Positions 18,966 to 30,044 of a stretch of DNA of 64,000 bases are shown one piece after another. The position numbers and the translations under genes were made by a program. A model generated the notes under the pieces. The model was given only the letters and a program-made list of their open reading frames with translations, made no database searches and was not told where the DNA came from. The first letter of the stretch is position 1. Every line of letters starts with the position of its first letter. This stretch comes from Rhodocytophaga rosea (lineage in GTDB: Bacteria; Bacteroidota; Bacteroidia; Cytophagales; 172606-1). The DNA lies in assembly GCF_010119975.1 (NCBI RefSeq), contig NZ_CP048222.1, positions 434,001 to 498,000 of the forward strand. The letters run 5' to 3'.

Positions 18966-19940
18966 ATGGCACTTAACATAAAAGACATACAGGCCCCGGT
19001 TGCCGGCGAAATGGAAGCATTTGAGCTGAAGTTCCGTTCTTTTATGAAAAGCAATGTAATGCTGCTCGACAAGATCATGAATTACATTGTAAAACGCAAA
19101 GGCAAGCAGATCAGGCCAATGTTTGTGTTTTTAACGGCTAAAACTTGCGGACTCGTAACCGAAGCTACTTACAGAGGTGCTGCCCTGATCGAACTTCTGC
19201 ATACAGCTACACTTGTCCACGACGATGTGGTAGATGATGCCAATTACCGCCGCGGTTTTTTCTCTGTAAATGCCTTGTGGAAAAACAAGATTGCTGTACT
19301 GGTGGGCGATTACCTGCTCTCCAGAGGCTTGCTGCTTTCCATCGAAAATAATGATTTTGAACTCCTGCGCATTGTTTCTACGGCCGTACGTGAAATGAGC
19401 GAAGGCGAATTGCTGCAAATTGAAAAAGCCCGCCGCCTGGATATTACCGAAGAAGTGTATTTTGAAATTATCCGTCAGAAAACAGCTTCTTTGATCGCCT
19501 CCTGCTGTGCCGTAGGTGCTTGTTCCGCCCATGCCAGCGAAGGAGTAATTGAACAAGCCCGTCAGTTTGGAGAAAAAGTTGGGATCGCTTTTCAGATTAA
19601 AGACGACCTGTTTGATTATGGCAATGACGAAATCGGAAAACCAGTCGGGATTGATATTAAGGAAAAAAAAATGACCCTGCCCCTGATATTTGCCCTCAAT
19701 AAAGCTTCCTGGTCCGATAAAAGGCATATTATAGACCTGATCAAAAACCAGAGCGAAAAACCCCGGAAAGTTGCTGAAGTTATCGATTTTGTAAAAAAGA
19801 GTGGTGGAATCGAGTATGCAACGCAAGTCATGCATACCTATCATTCCGATGCCATGCAGATCCTTCATTCATTTCCAGAATCTGTCTTTAAAACAGCCCT
19901 GGGACAGCTTGTTACCTTCACCATCGAACGCACCAAGTAA
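18966..19940 (+). CDS. Polyprenyl diphosphate synthase (trans-type)
   Basis: The 324-residue cytoplasmic enzyme extends an allylic diphosphate by successive isopentenyl diphosphate additions. Both Asp-rich motifs are present: DDVVD at 86-90 followed by YRRG, and DDLFD at 213-217. The KGKQIRP block (about 45-51) binds isopentenyl diphosphate. Length and motifs fit the octaprenyl/heptaprenyl group that supplies the menaquinone side chain; the chain length cannot be fixed from sequence alone. The gene has its own promoter and stands alone. Confidence 0.93.
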   Translation: MALNIKDIQAPVAGEMEAFELKFRSFMKSNVMLLDKIMNYIVKRKGKQIRPMFVFLTAKTCGLVTEATYRGAALIELLHTATLVHDDVVDDANYRRGFFSVNALWKNKIAVLVGDYLLSRGLLLSIENNDFELLRIVSTAVREMSEGELLQIEKARRLDITEEVYFEIIRQKTASLIASCCAVGACSAHASEGVIEQARQFGEKVGIAFQIKDDLFDYGNDEIGKPVGIDIKEKKMTLPLIFALNKASWSDKRHIIDLIKNQSEKPRKVAEVIDFVKKSGGIEYATQVMHTYHSDAMQILHSFPESVFKTALGQLVTFTIERTK

Positions 19941-20508
19941 ACTCTGTTTATCCTCTGAATATTGCTGGTTATACGTATACTCATAGTGGGTATTTATGCT
20001 GCTTCTCTCCTGCCCTGCTGCTATCATCCCTGTAAATTTGAGCTGCATGTATTGCTGAAAGTTTTTATTAGCTCGCAGTTCATCCTGCTTTTAACGCCCT
20101 TCAGATAAATTTCCCCGTATACTCTTTTTTATTATATTTATTTTTCAGCTACCATAGTAGTCATTCCTAACATAAAATATAAATATTCTAATCTGAAAAA
20201 TATTTTTATTTTTTCGATAATTGATTAAAAATATTTGGACTTTCCTTTAATAGATATAGCTAATTTTAAGTAAAATATTTAAAATACAGTAAATTATAAA
20301 TATTTCATTTTCCTTACATCTTCTATTACCTCTCCTTAATTTATTATAACAGTACCATAATTATAAAAATTTACAATAACATTTATTTGATAATTATTGT
20401 ATATTAACAATATTAGTAAAGCTTTTATATGTCATTATACATTTACAGGTATATAAAATTTTTCCTATCACTTAGTTGTCCAAATATCCACCTTAATCAA
20501 TCAATCGT
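19941..20508. other. 568-base AT-rich leader before the first SusC gene
   Basis: After about 100 bases of mixed composition the stretch becomes extremely AT-rich. It probably contains the promoter and leader of the SusC-SusD unit. I see no convincing TAnnTTTG element, open frame or RNA gene. Confidence 0.4.
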
Positions 20509-23500
20509 ATGAACAGGATTCTACGCTGTAGTTTTATTCTGCTGCTTACCTGCCTGGGGTTTCTGGTGCAGGCGCAGAACAAAACCATTACCGGAAAGGT
20601 AACTTCGCTGGATAGTCGTGAAGGCTTGCCAGGGGTAAACGTAACCGTAAAAGGCACTACTACCGGAACTTCTACCGATGCCGACGGGAATTATTCTTTA
20701 GGGGTTCCGCCTAATGCTACACTCACATTTAGTTTTATTGGCCTCACTACGCAGGAAATAGCCGTTGGCAACCGAAGTGAAGTGAATGTGCAGATGAGCG
20801 ACGATGTAAAAACACTTACAGAAGTGGTAGTAGTGGGTTATGGCACCCAGGAACGAAAAGACCTGACTGGCTCACTTACCAGTGTATCGGCCAAAGACAT
20901 TGAAAATGTGCCCGTAGTAAGTTTTGAACAAGCTATTCAGGGGCGGGCTACCGGCGTACAGATAGAGTCTTCCAGCGGAAAAGTAGGCGGAGCTATGAAA
21001 ATACGGGTAAGAGGTTCGGCATCCGTTTCGGCAGGCAACCAGCCTTTATATGTAGTAGATGGATTTCCTATTACCCAGGAAAGTACCGGTGACCCAACTA
21101 ATGAAGATACCAATCCGCTTATCGACATCAATCCCAACGACATTGAATCTGTGCAGATTCTCAAAGATGCTTCTTCAGCTGCTATTTATGGTTCCAGGGC
21201 TTCTAACGGCGTAGTGCTCATTACTACCAAACGGGGCAAAGCCGGCAAAACGAACTTCAATATTAATTTCTCCCAGGGACAAAGTAAACCAACCGACCTG
21301 CTTAAATTCCTCAATCGCAATCAATATATTCAGATTGTAACGGATGCCGTAAATAATTATAACCAGCTCTATTCGGAACCCGAAGATTACATTACGCCTG
21401 CGGACATTTATTATCCCACCGACTGGGATACAGAGCTTTCGTATAATGCCGATACCGACTGGCAGAAAAAAGCATACCGTACCGCTCAATTCCAGCAACT
21501 GGATGTATCTGCTTCGGGGGTAGTGAAAAAACAAAATTCTATACTGGCCTGGGGTATAGTAAACAAGAAGGAATTGCGTTGAGGAATATGTTCGAGCGGC
21601 TTAGCGGCCGCATTAATCTGGACCATCAGGCAACGGATAGACTCTCTTTTGGCGGAAGCTTCAGCCTGGCATACTCCATCAATAACCGCCTGGATGAAAA
21701 TAATTCATTTACAAGTGCTACCCAGGCCAATGCGTTGTCTCCGCTCACACCTTTTTACGATCCTGTAAGCAAAGATTACAACAATAATACATTCTACGAT
21801 AATCCTTTCCTGCAAATCGCTTATTCTTCTGATAAAACAACCGTGTTACGGAATTTGTCTAATCTCTATGGTGCCTATGCCTTTATTCCAGAACTGGTGT
21901 TCCGGAGCGAACTTGGCCTGGATTTACTCAGCCAGGTAGAAGATACCTATTCAGGCCGTAATACCCCCAATGGACGGCCTACCGGGTTTGGCTCCTACCG
22001 GACTGGCCGGGTGCTGAATTATACTACCAATAATACCCTTACGTTCAGCAAACGCTTTAATGACCTGCACGACCTGGAGATACTGGGCGGAATGAGTTAC
22101 CAGCAATCCAATTCTACCTATTCCCAGTTACAAGGCCAAGGTTTTCCCAGCGATGATTTCCGCACCCTGACCAGTTCGCCCAAAATTGTATTTGGTACCT
22201 CTTATAACACTGGCTTCAGTTACCTTTCCTATTTTTCAAGAGCCAATTACAAGTTTGGTGAAAAATACCTGGTTTCTTTAAGTGCCAGAGTGGATGGTTC
22301 TTCCAGGTTTGGGAGAGACGAACGTTATGGTTTTTTCCCTGCCGGCTCTCTTGGATGGGTCATTTCTGAAGAAAACTTTCTAAAAGAAAGCGGTTTATCT
22401 GAAATACTTAGTTTTGCCAAAGCCAGAGTAAGCGTGGGCGTAACCGGTAATTCTGATATTCCTAATTTTGCCGCCCGTGGATTATATGACCCGATATTTT
22501 ATGGTTCCAATACAGGTCTGGCTCCCAATACCGTTGAAAATCCAAACCTGAAATGGGAAACTACCTTGCAATGGGATGCCGGAATTGATTTTGGATTACT
22601 GAACGACCGTATTTCAGGTACTTTGGATTACTATGTAAAAGATACCAGAGACCTGCTGCTGAGTACACCTGTACCTAATACCACCGGATTCAACACCTAT
22701 TTCAAAAACGTAGGTTCTATGGAAAATAAAGGGATAGAATTCAGCCTTACTTCCCGGAACCTGGTAGGTAAATTCTCCTGGACAACTACCTTTAACATTG
22801 CGCATAACAAAAATAAAGTGACTAACCTTAACAATTCCGACATTCTGCCTGGGGGTTCCAGAGATATTAATGCGGCCATTGTGGGGCAACCGATTGGGGT
22901 GTTTTATGGAAAGAAGTACGCAGGTGTTGACCCAGCCGATGGCGATGCTCTGTATTATACACAAGATGGCGGCATTACCGACGATTATGCACAGGCATTT
23001 TCTCAAATACTAGGCAGCCCGGTTCCCAAACATTTCGGTGGCTTAACCAATACTTTCAATTTTGCCGGCTTCGATCTGAGTATATTCCTGCAATATGTAT
23101 ATGGAAATAAAGTATACCGGGCTTCCGGCATCTATCAGTCTGCTAATTTCTCCAGCGGCGGCCTCGACAACCAGACCGAAGACCAGATGAATTACTGGAA
23201 ACAGCCAGGTGATATTACTGATATTCCCCGTCCAGGTTTAGATGGAAATGGTGCCAGCACTTCCTCCCGGTGGCTATATGATGGTTCCTATCTGCGGTTT
23301 AAAACAGTAACCCTGGGCTACAATCTGCCGAAGACGCTTGTTTCAAAAGCTCGTTTGGCATCTGTAAGGGTATACGTAACCGGACAGAACCTCTTTACCA
23401 TCACCGATTATAACGGCAATGATCCGGAACAGAACTATACCGATCCCGGCTCCAGCAATCAGACGATCAATTTACGCACTGGTTACGACTGGTATGGAAC

Positions 23501-23546
23501 ACCTCAGGTTCGTACGATTCTGGCAGGCATTAATCTTGGGTTTTGA
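20509..23546 (+). pseudogene. SusC-like TonB-dependent outer membrane receptor, frameshifted
   Basis: The first 357 codons give a signal peptide (ending VQAQ), a carboxypeptidase-like/DUF4480 domain (ITGKVTS...LPGVNVTVKGT), and a plug domain (GYGTQERKDLTGSLTSV, PLYVVDGFPI, DASSAAIYGSRASNGVVLITTK). After the G run at 21516-21520 the frame goes wrong. Shifting one base restores GSEKTKFYTGLGYSKQEG and joins the barrel that continues to TILAGINLGF. The joined length is about 1012 residues, normal for SusC. One missing G explains everything. SusC forms the gated channel under the SusD lid, and its SusD partner follows at 23669. Confidence 0.88.
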
Positions 23547-23668
23547 TAATAAACCGGAAGAAATAGAATTACAAACTTACAGAATTATAGAAGGTTTGAA
23601 TAGGGAAACAAATAGTATAATTCACTTATTCAGTAATCTAATTCATTCACTCAATCACTTATATAACC

Positions 23669-25066
23669 ATGAAGATGAAAATATATAGTATGGTATTGCT
23701 GGTACTTTTACTGGCTTCCCATGCGTGTAATAACAAATTAGATATAGAACCTACCTCTTCCATAGATGCAGGCAAAGGAACTCAAGATGTAGAACTGGTT
23801 TTACTGGGTGCCTATGCAATCATGGGCAGTGGTGTTTCACAGGGTTTTACCGATGATATAGACGGCTTATATGGTGCGAACCTGATTGTGATTCCCGATC
23901 TGCTGGCAGCCGACAATTACCTCACCTGGACAGGCAGTTTCACCCAGTACCGCAATATTGTAGAACGCAATATGGTAAACACCAATAATGCGGCGGCAGA
24001 AACCTGGCGCAGGGCCTATGCGTGTGTAAATAGTGCTAATCTGGTTCTAGCCAATCTCAGCAAAGCCGACGGTGATGAACGTACACAATTTGAAGCCGAA
24101 GCCAGATTTATACGGGGCATTATTTTCTTCGAACTGGTTAGGTTATATGCCCAGCAGTGGGTTCCAGGGGCAGCTAATAATCAGCCTGGCATTCCCTTGC
24201 CCTTACAGCCCACTGTTACCATTTCCGGAGATGTAAGTATTCCCCGTTCTACGGTAGCGCAAGTATATACCCAGGTACTGGAAGACTTAAATTTTGCCAA
24301 AGAGAACCTACCGGAAGAAAACGGATTCCGGGCCAGTACCTTTACCGCCAGTGGATTTTTAGCCAGGGTATTTTTACAACGAAGCGAATTTTCGCAGGCA
24401 TTGGAGGAAGCCGACCGAGTAATTACAGAAGGACCTTATGAACTGGCAGGTTCGGTGGAAGAAATTTATAATACAGGTGCTTCCCCATCTACAGAATCAA
24501 TATTCGAAACCCAGCAAACCGACCAGAACAATGCCGGTCAGAACAATGGGGCTTTGTATGGATTCTATGGTTGTGGCGGTTCTCCAGCCGGCAACGGACG
24601 GGGTGATATCAACCCGGATTCTACCTTTTATAACCAGTACGAAGAACTGGATGAACGCAGAACGGAACTGTTTTATGAAGGAAGCTGCACCAAATCCGGC
24701 AAACTTACTACCGGAAAATGGAAAGATCCCTACAGCAACTACCTGGTGATGCGCCTGACAGAAATGTACCTGATCCGGGCGGAATGTAATTTCCGGCTGG
24801 GTACTACTACCGGAGGTACACCGCTTGAAGATGTCAACCTGATCCGCACCAGGGCAAATGCCACCCCGCTACCAACGATTTCTTTGGCATCTATTTTACA
24901 GGAGAGAAAGCTGGAACTGGCTTTTGAAGGGTTTGGCATACATGATATACGCCGCACACAAGGCACGATTGGAAGTGTTGCCTGGAACAATCCGAAACTG
25001 GTGCTGCCTATTCCTTTACGTGAGTTAAATGTAAATACGGCCCTTGAGCAAAATACCGGATATTAA
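23669..25066 (+). CDS. RagB/SusD-family lipoprotein
   Basis: The 465-residue surface lipoprotein has a signal MKMKIYSMVLLVLLLASHAC with the lipobox Cys. Family marks include TWRRAYACVNSANLVLANL, FIRGIIFFELVRLYAQQW, the MRLTEMYLIRAECNFRLG TPR-like helix, ERKLELAFEGFGIHDIRRT and the terminal VLPIPLRELNVN. It binds substrate at the outer face of the cognate SusC. It lies 122 bases after the frameshifted SusC and is followed by a terminator. Confidence 0.92.
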   Translation: MKMKIYSMVLLVLLLASHACNNKLDIEPTSSIDAGKGTQDVELVLLGAYAIMGSGVSQGFTDDIDGLYGANLIVIPDLLAADNYLTWTGSFTQYRNIVERNMVNTNNAAAETWRRAYACVNSANLVLANLSKADGDERTQFEAEARFIRGIIFFELVRLYAQQWVPGAANNQPGIPLPLQPTVTISGDVSIPRSTVAQVYTQVLEDLNFAKENLPEENGFRASTFTASGFLARVFLQRSEFSQALEEADRVITEGPYELAGSVEEIYNTGASPSTESIFETQQTDQNNAGQNNGALYGFYGCGGSPAGNGRGDINPDSTFYNQYEELDERRTELFYEGSCTKSGKLTTGKWKDPYSNYLVMRLTEMYLIRAECNFRLGTTTGGTPLEDVNLIRTRANATPLPTISLASILQERKLELAFEGFGIHDIRRTQGTIGSVAWNNPKLVLPIPLRELNVNTALEQNTGY

Positions 25067-25508
25067 CAAACAATTTATTCCAACAAAGTTCAAAAGGATG
25101 TCTATACCAGGCATCCTTTTTTATTTATGGTTTCTTCAAACAAGAAGACCATCAGGGTGGTTAATAAAATTGTAATATTTTTATTTGATAATTCTTCGAC
25201 ATAAACATCTTTTTACAATTAATTTTGCAAGCTATCATTTAAAAATAGCCTATATTTTTCATTTTTATAGCATTTATTCAAAACAGCCTTCATATATCAA
25301 AGATCACTAAATATTATATCCATTGATATTTCATATCATCTATTCACTTATTTTATAGAAGTTGACCTTTTTTAAAGAATATTTTGCATAATACCAATTT
25401 CGTTAAAAAATATTAAACTAAACTTTCAAAGCACATTTATAATATTTGCTATATTGGTTTTTTATTTTTTAGTTAAACATTAACCTACAACTAAAACAAT
25501 CACAACGT
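25067..25508. other. 442-base AT-rich gap between the two SusCD units
   Basis: Apart from the terminator at 25092-25120 it holds only AT-rich leader sequence for the second SusC gene. No open frame or RNA gene is visible. Confidence 0.4.
25092..25120 (+). terminator. Intrinsic terminator of the first SusCD unit
   Basis: AAAAGGATG (25092-25100) pairs with CATCCTTTT (25112-25120), with two further T residues, shortly after the SusD stop. Confidence 0.8.
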
Positions 25509-28500
25509 ATGAAGAGGATTCTACTGAATTATGTTGTTTTGTTATTCGCATTAGGGATCTCACAAAGTCTCTATGCGCAAAACAGAACAGTGTCTGGAAA
25601 AGTAACGTCGGCCGACGATGGCACAAGCCTGCCGGGAGTAAACGTCGCTGTAAAAGGCACAACCATCGGAACAGCTACCGATGCAGAAGGAAATTTTGCC
25701 GTGAGTGTGCCAGACAATGCCACTCTGGTGTTTAGCTTTATTGGACTTACCACCCAGGAAATTGCTGTAGACAACCGCAGCGTACTAAATGTGCAAATGG
25801 AAGCTGATGTACAATCTCTGTCTGAAGTAGTTGTAATTGGTTACGGTTCTCAGCAGAAAAGAGACCTGACCGGAAACATTGCCAGTGTATCAGGCGCAGA
25901 TATTGCCAATGTACCGGTTCCCAGCCTGGAGCAGGCTATTCAGGGAAGAGCCGCCGGGGTTTTTATCCAGTCTAACAATGGAAAGTTAGGGCAGGGCATG
26001 CAGGTACGGGTTCGGGGATCATCCTCGGTTACGGCCAGCAACCAGCCCCTGTATGTGATTGATGGTATTCCAATTACCTCCGAAAGCCAGTCTTCCAGCG
26101 ATTCACAAACCAATCCACTGGCCGACCTGAATTTTAATGATGTAGAATCTATCGAAATCCTCAAAGATGCTTCTGCCGCCGCCATTTATGGTTCCAGAGC
26201 TTCTAATGGGGTTGTATTAATTACTACTAAAAAAGGCAAATCCGGCAAAACTAACTTTAGCCTGGGCTATTTTACGGGTTTCAGCGATCCTACCGGAAAA
26301 AAAGAATGGCTCAATAGCCGCGAATATGTAGAATTATTTAATGAAGCCAGGGCAAACTCAGAAGCACTTGGCATAGATCCCCCTACACAAGCCAGCCTAG
26401 ATGCCCGGTTTACCCGCTATTCCGCAGGTAATGCTGCCGGATGGCAAACACCCACTATTAATACTGATTGGCAGGATCAGGCCTTCCAGCGTGGTAAAGT
26501 AAACCAGGTAGACCTGAGCGCCAGTGGTGGTACCGATAAAACCCGCTTCTATATTTCTGGTTCGTACAGTGACCAGGATGGTATTCTGATCAGGAATAAC
26601 TTTAAACGCATGAGCGGCCGGATTAACCTCGACCACCGGGCTACTGATAAACTGATGCTGGGTGCTAACTTCAGCTTGTCCCGAACGGTAAATACACGGC
26701 TATCCAACGATAATGCCTTCTCAACTCCTATGCAGGTGGTGGCCTTGCCGCCTATCACCCCTGTGATTGATCCCCGTACCGGACAACTCAGCGGCAACTA
26801 TACTTTATATTATAATCCATTGCTTAACCGGGATTATTCTTCCAACATGACTTATGTATTGCGTAATATCAGCAATGTATACGCCAGTTATGATTTTCTG
26901 CCCGGCCTCACGTTCCGGAGCGAATTTGGAGTAGATGTGCTGACACAAAATGAAGAACAGTACTATGGAAAAGAAACTGTCCGCAATAGTAGTGCTCCCA
27001 ATGGATTGGGCTTTAACAGCTGGACACAGATATTCAATTACAATACCAATAATTTCTTCCGCTATGTCAATACATTTGCCGATGCCCATGATGTAGAAGC
27101 AATATTGGGTATGAGCTACCAGGAATCGAAACGAGACCTGACCTCTGCCGAAGGACAGCAATTCGCTTCCAATGCATATAAACAAATTACGTCAGCCGCT
27201 GATATCACATCCGGAAATTCGGAAGAAACCATGTTCAGCTTTCTTTCTTATTTCAGCCGGGTCAATTATCAGCTCAACAAACGTTACCTGCTTTCTGTAA
27301 GTGGCCGTATAGATGGTTCTTCCAGATTCGGCGAAAGCAACCGGTATGGTTTTTTCCCGGCTGCCTCCGTGGGCTGGGTAATTTCAGAGGAATCTTTCCT
27401 GGCTGATAATAATTTACTAAGCTTTTTAAAACTGCGTGCCAGCTACGGGATAACAGGAAACGCCGAAATCGGAAATTTTGCCCCACGTGGATTGTTTGCA
27501 GGTGATGCCGGTTATGCAGGCACCCCAGGACAGCGTCCTTCGCAGATCGAAAACCCGGACCTGAAATGGGAACAGACTGCACAAACAGACATTGGTATTG
27601 ATTTCGGTTTCTTCAAAGGCCGTATCTCTGGCGAAGTGGATTATTATGTAAAGAAAACCAAAGATTTGTTGCTGGATGTGAATGTGCCGGCTACTTCCGG
27701 CTTTACCACACAGCTTCGTAACGTAGGTAAACTGGAAAATAAGGGAATAGAAGTAGTAATCAATACCCAGAACCTGACTGGTGCTTTTACATGGAATACC
27801 AGTTTTAATTTTTCCCGCAATCGCAACAAACTTACCGACTTACAGGGACAAATCATTGAAGGGGGATATGTAAACCGTGCCGTGGAAGGACAGCCTATCG
27901 GTGTGTTTTTTGCACCTGAATATGCCGGCGTAGATGTAGAAAATGGAGATGCTCTGTACTATGTCAATACCGCACGTCCGGATGGCAGCCGCGACCGTAC
28001 AACGACGAATGATGTAAATGAGGCCCAACGGGTAATTATCGGAAATCCTAACCCGGACTTTACAGCTGGTATCACCAATACATTCTCTTACAAAGGGATT
28101 GACCTCACTTTCCTGTTCCAGGGGGTTTATGGCAACGATGTGTACAATGCCGGCGGTAAATTTCAGTCGGCTAATGGCGATTTCTTCGACAACCAGACCA
28201 AAGACCAGCTCAACCGTTGGCAGAAACCTGGGGATGTAACCAGTGTACCACAGGCCAGACTATATGGCGCCAATGGTACCGCAGAATCTTCCCGTTATCT
28301 GTCTGATGCTTCCTATACCCGCTTAAAAACCATTACACTTGGATATTCCTTGCCAAACGTTCTGGTAAATAAACTTAAACTGCAGCGTGTACGGATCTAT
28401 GCTACTGGTCAGAACCTGCTCACTTTCACCGATTACAATGGCTGGGACCCGGAAGTAAATGCCGACTTTATTGCCAGTGGCAGTAACATTGGTTTAGGTA

Positions 28501-28562
28501 CAGACTTTTATTCGGCTCCCCAGCCGCGTACCATCACCTTCGGTATTAATCTGGGCTTTTAA
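25509..28562 (+). CDS. SusC-like TonB-dependent outer membrane receptor
   Basis: The intact 1017-residue receptor has a signal peptide ending LYAQN, a carboxypeptidase-like domain (VSGKVTSADDGTSLPGVNVAVKGT), a plug (GYGSQQKRDLTGNIASV, PLYVIDGIPI, DASAAAIYGSRASNGVVLITTK) and a C-terminal barrel ending TITFGINLGF. Its first 200 residues are very close to those of the upstream frameshifted SusC, so the two units probably arose by duplication. It imports an unknown oligomer with TonB energy, together with the SusD gene 24 bases downstream. Confidence 0.93.
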   Translation: MKRILLNYVVLLFALGISQSLYAQNRTVSGKVTSADDGTSLPGVNVAVKGTTIGTATDAEGNFAVSVPDNATLVFSFIGLTTQEIAVDNRSVLNVQMEADVQSLSEVVVIGYGSQQKRDLTGNIASVSGADIANVPVPSLEQAIQGRAAGVFIQSNNGKLGQGMQVRVRGSSSVTASNQPLYVIDGIPITSESQSSSDSQTNPLADLNFNDVESIEILKDASAAAIYGSRASNGVVLITTKKGKSGKTNFSLGYFTGFSDPTGKKEWLNSREYVELFNEARANSEALGIDPPTQASLDARFTRYSAGNAAGWQTPTINTDWQDQAFQRGKVNQVDLSASGGTDKTRFYISGSYSDQDGILIRNNFKRMSGRINLDHRATDKLMLGANFSLSRTVNTRLSNDNAFSTPMQVVALPPITPVIDPRTGQLSGNYTLYYNPLLNRDYSSNMTYVLRNISNVYASYDFLPGLTFRSEFGVDVLTQNEEQYYGKETVRNSSAPNGLGFNSWTQIFNYNTNNFFRYVNTFADAHDVEAILGMSYQESKRDLTSAEGQQFASNAYKQITSAADITSGNSEETMFSFLSYFSRVNYQLNKRYLLSVSGRIDGSSRFGESNRYGFFPAASVGWVISEESFLADNNLLSFLKLRASYGITGNAEIGNFAPRGLFAGDAGYAGTPGQRPSQIENPDLKWEQTAQTDIGIDFGFFKGRISGEVDYYVKKTKDLLLDVNVPATSGFTTQLRNVGKLENKGIEVVINTQNLTGAFTWNTSFNFSRNRNKLTDLQGQIIEGGYVNRAVEGQPIGVFFAPEYAGVDVENGDALYYVNTARPDGSRDRTTTNDVNEAQRVIIGNPNPDFTAGITNTFSYKGIDLTFLFQGVYGNDVYNAGGKFQSANGDFFDNQTKDQLNRWQKPGDVTSVPQARLYGANGTAESSRYLSDASYTRLKTITLGYSLPNVLVNKLKLQRVRIYATGQNLLTFTDYNGWDPEVNADFIASGSNIGLGTDFYSAPQPRTITFGINLGF

Positions 28563-28598
28563 CCACATCCCTTTCCCAATTATTTAATGGATACAAAT

Positions 28599-29948
28599 AT
28601 GAAAAAATCAATTATATATAAACTAGTTATAGCCAGTATTTCAGTCTTTTCGCTCCTGAGTGGATGTGCTGATAAACTGGATGTACAGCCGGTAAACACA
28701 GTAGATGCAAAAGAAGCCGTAAAAACTTCTTCAGATGTAATAGCCCTTCTGGTAGGTGCTTATGATGCCATGGGCGATGCCGATGTATATGGCGGAAATG
28801 TGCTCCGGGATGCTGAATTGATGGGTGATGATGGAGAAATATTCTGGGATGGCACCTTTGTAGCTCCGGAAGAAATTTTCAGAAAGAGCCTGCTCAAAAA
28901 TAATGATCAGGCAAATGTTACCTGGAGTGATAGCTATGAGGTGATTAATATCGCAAATAATGTACTGGATAACCTATCGGTAGTAGAAGAAGCTGAAAGA
29001 GAACGGGTAGAAGGAGAAGCCAAATTTATCAGGGGAGTTATGTTTTTTGAACTGGTTCGTACCTATGCACCTGCCTTTACAGATGGAAACCCTGCTTCTA
29101 ATCCGGGAGTTCCGCTTATCCTTGCTCCTACCAAAGTGATTGGAGAAAGTGCAAAAGCAGCCCGTAATACTGTGCAGGAAGTATATACCCAGGTAATTGC
29201 CGACTTAACCTCTGCAGAAAGCCTGCTTCCTGAATCCAATGGTTTTTTTGCCACTACGTATGCAGCTGCTGGCATGCTATCCAGGGTATATATGATGCAA
29301 CAGAATTATCAGGCTGCTGCCGATGCTGCTAACCGGGTAATCGACTCTGGTGAATTTGAACTGGTTTCTGATTATGCTGGTGAATTCAACAATGGCTCAA
29401 ATACCGATGAGGACATATTTGCCATACAGGTTACTTCGCAGGATGGGGTAAATGAAATGAATACTTTTTTTGGTGCTGCAGAATATGCCGGACGCGGCGA
29501 TATTATTATTGAAGATGCCCACCTGGCCATGTATGAAGAAGGAGACGAAAGATTTAACCTCTTTTATGAAGATGAATCAGGGGTAATACGTACCGGAAAA
29601 TGGATTAACCAGTTTGGCAATGTGGGTATTATCCGCTTAGCCGAAATGTATCTGACCAGAGCGGAAGCCAACTTCCGGGCTGGTGCTGCCGTAGGCGATA
29701 CTCCGGTAAACGACATTAATGTGATCCGGGAAAGAGCCGGCTTAGATCCTCTGGCAGCTGTTACCATTGATGATATCATGCGGGAAAGAAGACTGGAACT
29801 GGCCTTTGAAGGACACCTAATTCATGACATTAAGCGTACCAAAGGCAGCGTAGGCGATCTTCCTTACAATTCTACCAAACTGGTATTTCCGATTCCACAA
29901 CGTGAAACAGATGTAAATCCAAATCTAACTCAAAACGCCGGGTATTAA
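28599..29948 (+). CDS. RagB/SusD-family lipoprotein
   Basis: The protein of about 449 residues has a lipoprotein signal (MKKSIIYKLVIASISVFSLL with Cys in SGCADKL). SusD marks include TWSDSYEVINIANNVLDNL, RGVMFFELVRTYAPAF, RLAEMYLTRAEANFRAG, ERRLELAFEGHLIHDIKRT and a terminal LVFPIPQRETDVN. I prefer the ATG at 28599, which starts a standard lipoprotein signal, to the in-frame ATG at 28587. It pairs with the SusC directly upstream; a strong terminator follows. Confidence 0.9.
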   Translation: MKKSIIYKLVIASISVFSLLSGCADKLDVQPVNTVDAKEAVKTSSDVIALLVGAYDAMGDADVYGGNVLRDAELMGDDGEIFWDGTFVAPEEIFRKSLLKNNDQANVTWSDSYEVINIANNVLDNLSVVEEAERERVEGEAKFIRGVMFFELVRTYAPAFTDGNPASNPGVPLILAPTKVIGESAKAARNTVQEVYTQVIADLTSAESLLPESNGFFATTYAAAGMLSRVYMMQQNYQAAADAANRVIDSGEFELVSDYAGEFNNGSNTDEDIFAIQVTSQDGVNEMNTFFGAAEYAGRGDIIIEDAHLAMYEEGDERFNLFYEDESGVIRTGKWINQFGNVGIIRLAEMYLTRAEANFRAGAAVGDTPVNDINVIRERAGLDPLAAVTIDDIMRERRLELAFEGHLIHDIKRTKGSVGDLPYNSTKLVFPIPQRETDVNPNLTQNAGY

Positions 29949-29974
29949 CTTACAAACGCTTTTGCTATATATTC

Positions 29975-30002
29975 AAACGGATGCCCGGCCAGGCATCCGT
30001 TT
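29975..30002 (+). terminator. Intrinsic terminator of the second SusCD unit
   Basis: AAACGGATGCC (29975-29985) and GGCATCCGTTT (29992-30002) form an 11-base stem with a 6-base loop, followed by T residues. Confidence 0.85.
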
Positions 30003-30044
30003 TTGTTTACCTAACTCTTCATTTCAGTAAAAATGCATCGGATA

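Noticed and set aside
19131-19868. Long antisense frame (245 codons) inside the polyprenyl synthase gene
   Set aside because: A shadow of a strongly conserved enzyme; its translation has no family pattern.
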